Positions 1 to 5,152 of a stretch of DNA of 5,152 bases are shown piece by piece. The notes under the pieces were generated by a model, which searched no databases, was not told the origin of the DNA, and saw nothing but the letters and a program-made list of their open reading frames with translations. Where the stretch lies: positions 1 to 5,152 of the forward strand of contig RFIV01000268.1 in assembly GCA_003695085.1 (NCBI GenBank). The letters are read 5' to 3'. This stretch comes from Gammaproteobacteria bacterium. GTDB lineage: Bacteria > Pseudomonadota > Gammaproteobacteria > Pseudomonadales > Oleiphilaceae. Numbering within the stretch: the stretch's first letter is position 1; each line of letters begins with the position of its first letter. Both the position numbers and the translations under genes were made by a program.

Positions 1-1901
1 GCCTGGGCAATCTTGGCCAGCACCACATAGTTCTGAATGTACCAGCGCTCGCCCTGGGCTTCGAGAATCTCGATGCCCTTGAGGGCGCAGGTTTCCGCCG
101 TTTCCAGGTGGTGCCATTCGAACAGCAGTTGGGCGCGAATGCGGTAGAGGAACTCGAGGATGGGCAGGTGCTCCAGTGCATTTTCCTCGACGTACTGGAA
201 AGCCTTTTCCTGAAAGTTGTAAGCCTTTTGCAGATAGCCCTGGGCCACGGCGATTTCCGATTGTTGGCACAGGGCCCAGATCACGTTCTGATGGACATTG
301 CGCTGACGGGCGAGCTGCTCGGTCTGCTGCATCTGCGCCATGGCCCGGTTGAGATGCCCGAGCACAAAGTGTGCTTCACCCAGAACCGAGTTGGCAGCAA
401 TGAAGGAGGATGGCAGGTAGCGTGGATCGGCCTCCAGTGCGGCCTCGGCCAGCTCCAGGGCACGACGGGGATCGCCGTAGTTCATGGCCACCTGAGCGCG
501 CACTGCGTTGAACTCCGCCCGTGCGCTGATCAGCTCCTGCTCGTCATTGTGCTCGGCAATGCGCCGCTCGGCTTCTGCAAGCCAGGATTCCACTTCATCA
601 AACTGATACTGAGACTGCGCCACCCAGGCGCGCAGAAGCGTCAGGGTGGGTTGGTCGGTCACGCGCTGTCTGTCCAGCGTGTCCAGGCAGCGTTGCAGTA
701 GTCCGAATCGCCCTTCGGTCAGAAAATCCCGGCCAAAGCGCATCAGAATATTTACCACGCGCTCGGCATCACCTGACTGGATGGCGTGCTGGGCCGCATC
801 TTCAGGCCGGTTCAGGGCGAGCCAGGCTTCACTTGCACGCAGGTGCAGCGTGGAGGCCTCCTCCGGCAGCGTGCAGTTGAGCAGATGGCGCAGGTAGGTG
901 GCAAAGAGCGTGTGGTACCGGTACCAGAGTCCACTTGTATCCACCGGGATCAGAAAGAGGCCGAGGTTGAGCAGCCGGTTGAGCAAGACCTGATCATCTG
1001 GCTGGGCCGTCACGCGCATGACCAGGAAGGCATTGAAGCGGTCCAGTATGCTGGTGCGCAACAGGAAATGGCGCTCTTCGTCAGTCACCGCTTCGGCCAG
1101 CAGTTCGTCAAAGTAGTTGAAAATGTGCTGATTGCCCTGGGGCAGCTGTTCGGTGAACGTATCGAAATCCTGCGCGGTGGGCGAGGACGCAGCTGCCAGC
1201 TGGAGCGCTGCAATCCAGCCCTCCGCCCGCCGGGTCACACGCTCCACTGTCTCGCGCGACAGGGCATAGTGCAGGCGCTGGCGATAGTAGGCTTCGGCTT
1301 CATCCGCGGAAAAGGCCAGGTCACGCGCGGTGATTTCCAGCAGGCGACCCTGCATGCGCAGCTGGGCAATGCCGATGGGGGGCAGTGTGCGTGTGAGGAT
1401 CACCAGTGTCAGGTAAGGCGGATGGTGCTTGAGCAGAAACTCGACCGCCTGATGGATCTCCGGATTGTGGAGGACATGGTAATCATCCAGAACAAGATAG
1501 AGCGGCTCATCCTCCAGCGGCAGCTGAGCCAGCATGTCCGTCAGCAGGGGCTGCAGGCCGTGGTAGTCGCCGTTTTCCAGTCGCTCAATGCACGGCGCCA
1601 GCACCGGGCGCTGACTGTGCAACGCATGGACCAGGTACTGGGCAAACTGGCCGGGCTCATTGTCCTGCTCATCCAGCCGTACCCAGGCGGTATCGGCGCC
1701 CAGCGCGCTGAGGCGATCTGCGGTGGTGGATGTCTTGCCGTAACCGGCAGGGGCCTGAACCAGCACGAGGCTGGCCTCTGCGGCCTCGTGCAGCAGGTCG
1801 TCAAACTTGTCCCGGGGATAGAGATACTGCGGCGCCCGGGGCACCAGGATTTTGGCACGAATCAACGTCAGATCCTTCGGTCTGATGGCTGTTATAGTCA
1901 T
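1..1901 (-). CDS. LuxR-family transcriptional regulator of the MalT/LAL type, N-terminal 633 residues (3' end beyond the window)
   Basis: This is a large ATP-dependent transcriptional activator of the MalT/LAL class. Seen: an N-terminus of the family type (LIRAKILVPR, about 13-22), a Walker A P-loop APAGYGKTS at 50-58, a Walker B LVLDDYH at 136-142, a sensor-like LTRTLP ending at 174, RAEGWIAALQLA from 225, FLLRTSILDR at 279-288 and WYRYHTLF at 326-333. Residues from about 350 to 633 are Ala/Leu-rich helical repeats like the TPR/MalT domain. Known for the family: ATP and an inducer drive oligomerisation, and a C-terminal LuxR HTH binds DNA. That HTH would lie past the left edge, so the protein is cut by the window, not visibly broken. 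I translated most of the frame and found no stop or frameshift. The ATG at 1901 is the first ATG after an in-frame stop at 1953-1955; its Shine-Dalgarno is weak. Inducer and targets are unknown; AlkS-like regulators belong to the same class, but no specific match is claimed. Confidence 0.93.
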   Translation of the reverse strand, partial: MTITAIRPKDLTLIRAKILVPRAPQYLYPRDKFDDLLHEAAEASLVLVQAPAGYGKTSTTADRLSALGADTAWVRLDEQDNEPGQFAQYLVHALHSQRPVLAPCIERLENGDYHGLQPLLTDMLAQLPLEDEPLYLVLDDYHVLHNPEIHQAVEFLLKHHPPYLTLVILTRTLPPIGIAQLRMQGRLLEITARDLAFSADEAEAYYRQRLHYALSRETVERVTRRAEGWIAALQLAAASSPTAQDFDTFTEQLPQGNQHIFNYFDELLAEAVTDEERHFLLRTSILDRFNAFLVMRVTAQPDDQVLLNRLLNLGLFLIPVDTSGLWYRYHTLFATYLRHLLNCTLPEEASTLHLRASEAWLALNRPEDAAQHAIQSGDAERVVNILMRFGRDFLTEGRFGLLQRCLDTLDRQRVTDQPTLTLLRAWVAQSQYQFDEVESWLAEAERRIAEHNDEQELISARAEFNAVRAQVAMNYGDPRRALELAEAALEADPRYLPSSFIAANSVLGEAHFVLGHLNRAMAQMQQTEQLARQRNVHQNVIWALCQQSEIAVAQGYLQKAYNFQEKAFQYVEENALEHLPILEFLYRIRAQLLFEWHHLETAETCALKGIEILEAQGERWYIQNYVVLAKIAQ

Positions 1902-2060
1902 GTCCTCGAACCTGGTGGCTTGTGGCGCTGATGCGCTCTTTCTTGTAATTGCTCAGGATGTAACAAGCCCCATCATATCAATGAATGGTAAGCCCTGCAT
2001 CCCGATTGACCTGAAAAGCGACCCAGATCAAGAAGAAGCCGCCCCGCTTTGGCGACCCTT

Positions 2061-2105
2061 ATCAGGCAGGCCTCAACAGGTGTAGCCGAAGACCGCCTGC
2101 CTGAT
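2061..2105. repeat. Inverted repeat, 11-bp arms (stem B:C)
   Basis: ATCAGGCAGGC at 2061-2071 is perfectly complemented by GCCTGCCTGAT at 2095-2105, with a 23-nt loop. The outer flanks do not extend the pairing. It lies downstream of the oxidoreductase stop and upstream of the LAL start. No T-tract follows on either strand, so terminator function is not supported by sequence alone. It shares bases 2095-2099 with the neighbouring repeat. Confidence 0.6.
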
Positions 2106-2181
2106 CAGCATGAAGGCGGCGACAGGCGGTCAGACGCGGGATATGATGAGGATCTCCTTGGAATGAGGTGACCCCCATCAT
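2062..2181 (-). CDS. Possible small ORF (39 residues) upstream of the LAL regulator; weakly supported
   Basis: A minus-strand frame starts at ATG 2181 (or the adjacent ATG 2178) and ends with TGA at 2062-2064. It encodes 39 residues beginning MMGVTSFQGD and rich in Arg, His and Leu towards the end. GGAG stands 2 nt before the first ATG and 5 nt before the second, so the second is the better start. I recognise no family, and the composition gives no sign of selection. The interest is positional: the frame passes through both inverted repeats and its stop lies inside the last stem, which is how a leader peptide for attenuation could be arranged. The frame also continues upstream to an ATG at 2271 inside the oxidoreductase gene, which is less likely. 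It may well be noise. Confidence 0.15.
   Translation of the reverse strand: MMGVTSFQGDPHHIPRLTACRRLHADQAGGLRLHLLRPA
2091..2131. repeat. Inverted repeat, 9-bp arms (stem A:B)
   Basis: GACCGCCTG at 2091-2099 is perfectly complemented by CAGGCGGTC at 2123-2131, again with a 23-nt loop. Because 2095-2099 is also used by the 2061-2105 repeat, the two stems cannot form completely at the same time in one RNA. In minus-strand transcripts this stem (A:B) is made first. Function is unknown: it could protect the upstream mRNA 3' end, bind a protein, or be part of a switch. Confidence 0.55.
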
Positions 2182-2215
2182 CACTCCGTAGTGGGCTACC
2201 GAGTCAAGGCTTGAT

Positions 2216-3454
2216 TCACGCGCTGGCTTTCGCCCGGCGCTTGCGGAAGGCATGGACGCCGAGGCGGCCAAAGGTGTGAATCACCGCATTCCAGGCACTG
2301 AGGTTCAGATCCGGGTTCTTGCCCTCGGCAATTCTGTCCATCTGGCGCTCGTACCAGGTGATGTCCAGCATGCCGAACTTGTCCAGCTCATGGATGCCGG
2401 TGGACGGGCGGGTAAACTTCGCCACGAACGCCGGATCCTTTGCGATGCGGTTGGGCAGGTCAGGGTATACCGCCAGCGGGCGAGCCAGTCCGATCATGTC
2501 CGTGGCGCCGCTCTCCAGCGCTTTCGCCATGGCCGGAGCGGAACGGAAACCACCGGTAACCACGAGCGGCACTTGTGTATGCTCACGCACCTGCTCGGCG
2601 AAGTCGAGGAAATAGGCCTCGCGCTCGACCGTGGATTTCTTCGCCTTGCCCATCATGGCCGGTGACTCGTAGTTGCCGCCTGAAATTTCGATCAGATCGA
2701 TTCCGCGTTCACTGAGCGCCTTGATCACTTCCAGGGCGTCGCCTTCCTCGAAGCCTCCGCGCTGAAAATCAGCGGAATTGAGCTTGATGCCCACCGGGAA
2801 GTCGTCGCCTACCGCCTCGCGAATGGCATCATAGACGCTGAGTACAAAGCGCATGCGGTTTTCCAGGCTGCCACCCCAGCGATCCTTGCGGCGATTGTGG
2901 TGAGGCGACAGGAACTGGCTGACCAGGTAGCCGTGTGCGCCGTGAATCTGAACCCCGGAAAAACCGGTTTCCTTCGCCAGTCGCGCGGCTGTCGCAAATT
3001 TGCGGATGATTTCAAGGATTTCCGCGTCATGCAGTGCCCGGGGCGGATTGAAAGCTTTCTCCAGCCCTCTGCCGAGAGGTACAGCGGAAGGCGCGACGGG
3101 CGTTTTGGCCAAAAAGGACGGGATCTGCTTGCCCGGATGATTGAGCTGCATCCAGCACTGTGCACCATTCTGTTGCGCGGCACGGCTCCACTGACGGAAC
3201 GGTTCAAGGGGGCTCTGTTCGTCCAGCACGACCTGCTTGGGTTCCCCCAGGGCGGTGCGGTCGATCATGACATTGCCGGTCACCAGCAAGCCGGTGCCGC
3301 CCTCGGCCCAGCGCTGATACAGGCGCGCCAGTTTGGGCAGCGGATCATTGTGCCAGTTGGCCAGCTGCTCGCTCATGGCCGATTTGTAGAAACGGTTCTT
3401 GATCTCCGGGCCGCGGGCCAGTTGCAGCGGGGTGAAAAGCGTCGGTGTGGTCAT
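2216..3454 (-). CDS. Old yellow enzyme family NAD(P)H:flavin oxidoreductase (ene-reductase-like), NemA-like context
   Basis: A cytosolic FMN-dependent TIM-barrel oxidoreductase of 412 residues that probably reduces activated C=C bonds or other electrophiles with NAD(P)H. Seen: the N-terminal flavin-site segment IKNRFYKSAMSE (18-29), QLNHPGKQ (103-110), the substrate-binding pair and proton donor in HGAHGYL (H171, H174, Y176), SPHHNRRKDRWGGSLENR (183-200), EISGGNYESP (256-265), and the FMN-phosphate motifs TGGFRS (300-305) and GLARPLA (322-328). No signal peptide or Fe-S/second flavin domain is present, so it is not a full-length 2,4-dienoyl-CoA reductase. Odd points: Ser28 stands where pentaerythritol tetranitrate reductase has Thr and YqjM has Cys, and a basic C-terminal tail of about 60 residues follows the barrel. 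The start at 3454 is fixed by AGGAG six nt upstream. It lies 97 bp after the TetR gene, with a shared operator just before its RBS. The natural substrate is unknown; the family call is firm. Confidence 0.95.
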   Translation of the reverse strand: MTTPTLFTPLQLARGPEIKNRFYKSAMSEQLANWHNDPLPKLARLYQRWAEGGTGLLVTGNVMIDRTALGEPKQVVLDEQSPLEPFRQWSRAAQQNGAQCWMQLNHPGKQIPSFLAKTPVAPSAVPLGRGLEKAFNPPRALHDAEILEIIRKFATAARLAKETGFSGVQIHGAHGYLVSQFLSPHHNRRKDRWGGSLENRMRFVLSVYDAIREAVGDDFPVGIKLNSADFQRGGFEEGDALEVIKALSERGIDLIEISGGNYESPAMMGKAKKSTVEREAYFLDFAEQVREHTQVPLVVTGGFRSAPAMAKALESGATDMIGLARPLAVYPDLPNRIAKDPAFVAKFTRPSTGIHELDKFGMLDITWYERQMDRIAEGKNPDLNLSAWNAVIHTFGRLGVHAFRKRRAKASA

Positions 3455-3460
3455 GGTGAT

Positions 3461-3465
3461 CTCCT
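3461..3465 (-). promoter_or_regulatory. Ribosome-binding site of the flavin oxidoreductase
   Basis: Plus-strand CTCCT reads AGGAG on the minus strand, six nt before the ATG at 3454. It is the clearest Shine-Dalgarno in the window and fixes the start of the oxidoreductase gene. It lies only 2 bp from the edge of the proposed operator. Confidence 0.85.
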
Positions 3466-3467
3466 AT

Positions 3468-3483
3468 TAGACCGGTCGTCTAC
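3468..3483 (-). promoter_or_regulatory. Proposed TetR-family operator, copy 1 (before the oxidoreductase)
   Basis: On the minus strand this reads TAGAC-GACCG-GTCTA (3468-3482), an inverted repeat with 5-bp arms, nested with the palindrome GACCGGTC (3470-3477). The 14 bases at 3470-3483 are identical to those at 4230-4243. It sits 14 bp upstream of the oxidoreductase ATG, so a bound repressor would be at or just after the promoter. That the neighbouring TetR protein binds here is inferred from the shared motif, the dyad symmetry and gene order. Confidence 0.75.
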
Positions 3484-3535
3484 TTATTGAATATTGAAAG
3501 GGTACAAAATAACTGTTTGATTTCATGGGGTTGAA
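3484..3535 (-). promoter_or_regulatory. Probable promoter region of the oxidoreductase gene (hexamers not assigned)
   Basis: This is the most AT-rich stretch of the window, between the TetR stop (3552) and operator copy 1. On the minus strand it includes TTGTAC (3502-3507) and TAAGTA (3481-3486), but their spacing is 15 bp, so the exact promoter is uncertain. The TetR gene has no visible terminator, so the reductase may also be read through from the regulator promoter. Confidence 0.35.
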
Positions 3536-3551
3536 TGCGTCAGGCGAAGGC

Positions 3552-4151
3552 TCAGGGCTGAAACAGGTGAAGCAGCAGGGAGTCCAGTGTGCGGTAAAGT
3601 CCCTGGGTCGTGCCTTCGAAGCGCATGCGCAGGATGCTGCCTTCCCAGGCATTCCAGAATACGTCGGCCAGCTCCTCGGCCGGAATATCAGCACGCACCT
3701 GCCCCAGCGCCTGGCCGCGTTCCAGCAGGGGCACAAACCGATGCTTCCAGTTCCTGAACGCGCGCTGCAGGGCCTGTTGAAAGCGGGGTGAGTAACTGCC
3801 TACTTCTGCGGCCATGTTGCCCAGAAGGCAGCCGTGCTCACACCCTTGCGCCTCCATGCCCTTGATCATGAGGGTGTAGGCCAGACGAATGGTGGCCACC
3901 GGCTGTGTCTCGCCACTGCGGGCAATCAGCTCATCGAACTGTTTCAGGAGCAGGTCGATGTAGTACTCGATGGCTTCCGCTGCGAAGGCCTCCTTGCTGT
4001 CAAAGTAGTGATAGAAGGAGCCCTTGGGAATGTTCAGCGCTTCCAGCAGCGCCTTCAGCCCGGTACCGTGATAGCCGTTCAGGGTCAGCAGTGTGACGCC
4101 CTGCTGCAGGATATCTTCCCGGATGTTTTCATTCTTGCGTGGGCGTGCCAT
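3552..4151 (-). CDS. TetR/AcrR-family transcriptional repressor, NemR-like
   Basis: A 199-residue DNA-binding repressor, the usual TetR length. Seen: an N-terminal HTH (about 10-50) ending in the strongly NemR-like PKGSFYHYFDSKEAF (42-56), and a C-terminal ligand domain with CEHGCLLGNMAAEVG (104-118). By hand alignment with my memory of E. coli NemR, C108 matches NemR Cys106, the electrophile/hypochlorite sensor. C104 is an additional nearby cysteine. The NemR Cys116 position is Gly118, and the NemR Lys175 position appears to be R177, in WEGSILRMRFE. Known for NemR: it represses nemRA and is released by reactive electrophiles. The next gene here is an old yellow enzyme, and the same 14-bp motif precedes both genes, so autoregulation and control of the reductase are inferred. 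The ATG at 4151 gives the usual MARPRK start; its Shine-Dalgarno is weak. The effector is unknown, and other GC-motif TetR proteins such as AcuR-like regulators are alternatives. Confidence 0.92.
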   Translation of the reverse strand: MARPRKNENIREDILQQGVTLLTLNGYHGTGLKALLEALNIPKGSFYHYFDSKEAFAAEAIEYYIDLLLKQFDELIARSGETQPVATIRLAYTLMIKGMEAQGCEHGCLLGNMAAEVGSYSPRFQQALQRAFRNWKHRFVPLLERGQALGQVRADIPAEELADVFWNAWEGSILRMRFEGTTQGLYRTLDSLLLHLFQP

Positions 4152-4222
4152 GGGCTCGGGTGACTCGTGTCAGTGTAGTTCAATGCAGCCTTGGGGCGGT
4201 TGCATCAGTCTGATGTCTGGTC

Positions 4223-4251
4223 AGTTTACGACCGGTCGTCTACAAATGCAA
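4223..4251 (-). promoter_or_regulatory. Candidate sigma-70-type promoter of the TetR gene
   Basis: On the minus strand, TTGCAT (4246-4251) and TAAACT (4223-4228) are separated by exactly 17 bp. TAAACT matches four of six bases of the -10 consensus, and TTGCAT matches the TTG core of the -35. The operator copy at 4228-4243 fills the spacer, which is a typical repressor arrangement. The -35 begins directly at the end of the upstream gene (stop at 4252-4254). This leaves a 5' leader of about 65 nt. Confidence 0.5.
4228..4243 (-). promoter_or_regulatory. Proposed TetR-family operator, copy 2 (before the regulator)
   Basis: ACGACCGGTCGT at 4228-4239 is a perfect 12-bp palindrome, and 4230-4243 repeats exactly the 14 bases seen before the oxidoreductase. 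It is 77 bp upstream of the TetR start and inside the spacer of a candidate promoter. Autorepression by the TetR protein is the natural inference. Confidence 0.75.
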
Positions 4252-4689
4252 CTACCGTGAAACCGGTGGCCATAGCAGGAAGATCAGGCCCATGCCCAGT
4301 TCCACACCGTAGTAGAGCCGGCTGGACCAGTGCGGTGCGCCGTCAATGCGGAAGGAGATCAGGCGTGCCAGAGCCGAAGGCAGCAGGACAACACCCAGTG
4401 CCTGAACCAGCTGCCTGGCCTGGTCCAGATTCACGGATGCCCAGATGGCCAGAATGCCGATGCCCAGCAACATGCCATTGTATGCCCGGAGCTGGTTGCG
4501 TGCCGTAGGGGACGGGGATGCCAGTCCGGTGGCGCTGTGACCGCGATGGAAGATTTCCCAGAGGGCCTGGGTCATGCAGGACAGCGCGAGAATGATCAGA
4601 CAGGTCATCAACAGTGCGTGATGCGCGGAGAGCAAGGCCAGCCAGGCCTTGGTATCACGAATCAGATCCAGCCAAGCGCTCGCAGACAT
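4252..4689 (-). CDS. Small integral membrane protein, DUF4345-like
   Basis: A 145-residue protein with about four hydrophobic helices: roughly 24-44, 72-88, 94-112 and 126-142. No cleavable signal peptide is clear, so it is probably an inner-membrane protein. The second half, NQLRAYNGMLLGIGI then ARLISFRIDGAPHW and YYGVELGMG, resembles the DUF4345 pattern (Gly-rich helix, Arg-x-x-Ser with Asp-Gly-x-Pro, then a helix containing Glu), recalled from memory and not searched. Biochemical function of that family is unknown to me. The ATG at 4689 lies 28 bp inside the upstream permease gene in another frame, which suggests translational coupling and a shared transcript. Its stop is immediately before the TetR promoter. 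No catalytic or metal motif is visible. The CDS call is good; the family is moderate. Confidence 0.8.
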   Translation of the reverse strand: MSASAWLDLIRDTKAWLALLSAHHALLMTCLIILALSCMTQALWEIFHRGHSATGLASPSPTARNQLRAYNGMLLGIGILAIWASVNLDQARQLVQALGVVLLPSALARLISFRIDGAPHWSSRLYYGVELGMGLIFLLWPPVSR

Positions 4690-5152
4690 GTCAGCCCCAA
4701 TGCCAAGGTCAGAAAGGAAAGAAGAGTGGAAAACGCCACAATGGCGGCGGCCAGGTCACTGTCACCGCCCATGGATTTTACCATGATAAAACTGGCCGTG
4801 GCGGTGGGCGAGGCGAGCATCAGGAACAGGGTCCCCAGTGCCATGCCGTTGAGCCCAAAGGCCGCGGCCAGGCCCAGTTGGATGCCCGGCAGGACAAGAA
4901 GCCTGGCAAGCGTGGCCGTGAGGGCAAGACGACCTGCACGACGGATGACGTCCAGCGAGAGCGAAGCTCCCACGCAGATCAGGGCGAGTGGCAGGGTCAT
5001 CTGGGCGAAATAGTGCCCGGCTGTATCCAGCCATCCGGGCAGCTGAAGATCCAGGGCGGCACAGGGCAGCGCCAGCAGGATGGCGAGAATCAGCGGATTG
5101 CTGAATACACCCCGAACGGTCTGACTCAGGGGCAGGGATTCAACACTGAGAC
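4662..5152 (-). CDS. AEC (auxin efflux carrier) family permease, C-terminal 162 residues (5' end beyond the window)
   Basis: The open frame enters from the right edge and stops at 4662-4664. Its 162 visible residues form about five membrane helices of the Mem_trans/AEC fold. Family-like features, numbered within the visible part: NPLILAILLALP (18-29), a MTLPLALICVGASL helix (51-64), then further on SPTATASFIMVKSMGGDSDLAAA before the final helix. AEC proteins are inner-membrane secondary transporters; characterised bacterial members export or import small carboxylates such as malate, but the substrate here cannot be told. The true start and N-terminal half lie outside the window, so the gene is cut by the edge and not visibly damaged. 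An internal Met at 5000 is mid-domain and not a likely start. The 3' end overlaps the next gene by 28 bp. Confidence 0.88.
   Translation of the reverse strand, partial: LSVESLPLSQTVRGVFSNPLILAILLALPCAALDLQLPGWLDTAGHYFAQMTLPLALICVGASLSLDVIRRAGRLALTATLARLLVLPGIQLGLAAAFGLNGMALGTLFLMLASPTATASFIMVKSMGGDSDLAAAIVAFSTLLSFLTLALGLTCLRALGWI

Larger units (their letters stand above)
1902..2215. other. Intergenic region between the flavin oxidoreductase and the LAL regulator gene
   Basis: About 310 bp without a well-supported gene. It holds the 3' flank of the oxidoreductase, two overlapping inverted repeats (2061-2131), a weak 39-codon ORF (2062-2181), and the 5' leader of the LAL regulator. No run of T residues follows either repeat on either strand, so neither looks like a standard intrinsic terminator. 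A small AAGC/GCTT stem followed by a pyrimidine-rich stretch at about 2030-2049 (minus-strand reading) is too weak to call. Towards 1901 the DNA becomes more AT-rich, and TTG-type hexamers on the minus strand at 1976-1981 (TTGATA) and 1961-1966 (TTGTTA) could be -35 elements. Neither has a good -10 at 16-18 bp, so the LAL promoter is not assigned. Confidence 0.6.

Noticed and set aside
108..701. 197-codon open frame on the plus strand
   Set aside because: Antisense to the helical-repeat part of the LAL gene, with no recognisable domain and no convincing ribosome-binding site.
913..926. Perfect 14-bp palindrome TGGTACCGGTACCA
   Set aside because: It encodes the conserved Trp-Tyr-Arg-Tyr of the LAL WYRYH motif deep inside the coding region, so protein constraint explains it. 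It shares only the ACCGGT core with the proposed operators.
786..1931. 381-codon open frame on the plus strand
   Set aside because: It is in exact codon register with, and antisense to, the LAL gene. It stays open because that gene rarely uses TTA, CTA or TCA codons. Its translation shows no family motifs, whereas the minus strand shows Walker A, Walker B and the WYRYH motif.
1942..1967. Inverted repeat CTTGT...ACAAG upstream of the LAL start
   Set aside because: Only 5-bp arms with a 16-bp gap; expected by chance at this size, so not called as an operator.
1852..2085. Plus-strand ORF of 77 codons whose start resembles a lipoprotein signal (SSNLVACGAD)
   Set aside because: The lipobox-like string comes from the antisense of the LAL start and its leader, the preceding hydrophobic stretch is short and follows only one Arg-rich segment, and the rest is unlike a mature lipoprotein. 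Chance is more likely.
2154..2159. Strong Shine-Dalgarno-like AAGGAG on the minus strand
   Set aside because: No ATG, GTG or TTG start lies 4-12 nt downstream on that strand, so it does not support a gene.
2897..3490. 197-codon plus-strand open frame opposite the oxidoreductase
   Set aside because: Antisense shadow of a gene with complete OYE motifs; no domain is visible in it.
4330..5013. 227-codon plus-strand open frame opposite the two membrane-protein genes
   Set aside because: Its composition (Arg, Gln, Ala and Gly rich, no domain) fits antisense of hydrophobic coding sequence; the minus strand has clear transmembrane and AEC signatures.

Overview
The window reads as a piece of a proteobacterial chromosome, most likely a gammaproteobacterium. 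GC content is fairly high (an impression of the high fifties percent, not computed), leucine is mostly CTG, and the families present (LAL-type LuxR regulator, NemR-like TetR, old yellow enzyme, AEC permease) are common in Pseudomonas-, Marinobacter-, Halomonas- or Alcanivorax-like bacteria. The genus cannot be fixed from this sequence. I see no mobile elements, CRISPR array, tRNA or rRNA.

Every supported gene lies on the minus strand, so transcription runs from high to low coordinates. In that order: (1) the C-terminal half of an AEC-family permease, entering from the right edge and ending at 4662; (2) a small four-helix membrane protein resembling DUF4345 (4252-4689), whose start overlaps the permease end by 28 bp; (3) a TetR-family regulator of the NemR type (3552-4151); (4) an old-yellow-enzyme flavin oxidoreductase (2216-3454); (5) after a gap of about 310 bp, the first 633 residues of a large MalT/LAL-type LuxR regulator that runs off the left edge.

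The core is the regulator-reductase pair, laid out like E. coli nemR-nemA. The same 14-bp sequence, GACCGGTCGTCTAC, occurs at 3470-3483 just before the oxidoreductase ribosome-binding site and at 4230-4243 upstream of the regulator. The second copy fills the spacer of a plausible promoter. The simplest reading is a TetR repressor that controls itself and the neighbouring reductase, and is released by an electrophile sensed through cysteine. This is inferred by analogy with NemR.

The gap 1902-2215 holds two overlapping, mutually exclusive inverted repeats and a weak small ORF, but no convincing rho-independent terminator. The long plus-strand open frames are antisense shadows of the minus-strand genes. 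I found no clearly new system. The most testable points are the paired operators, the Lys-to-Arg difference at the NemR sensing site, the Ser in the flavin pocket of the reductase, and the overlapping hairpins.
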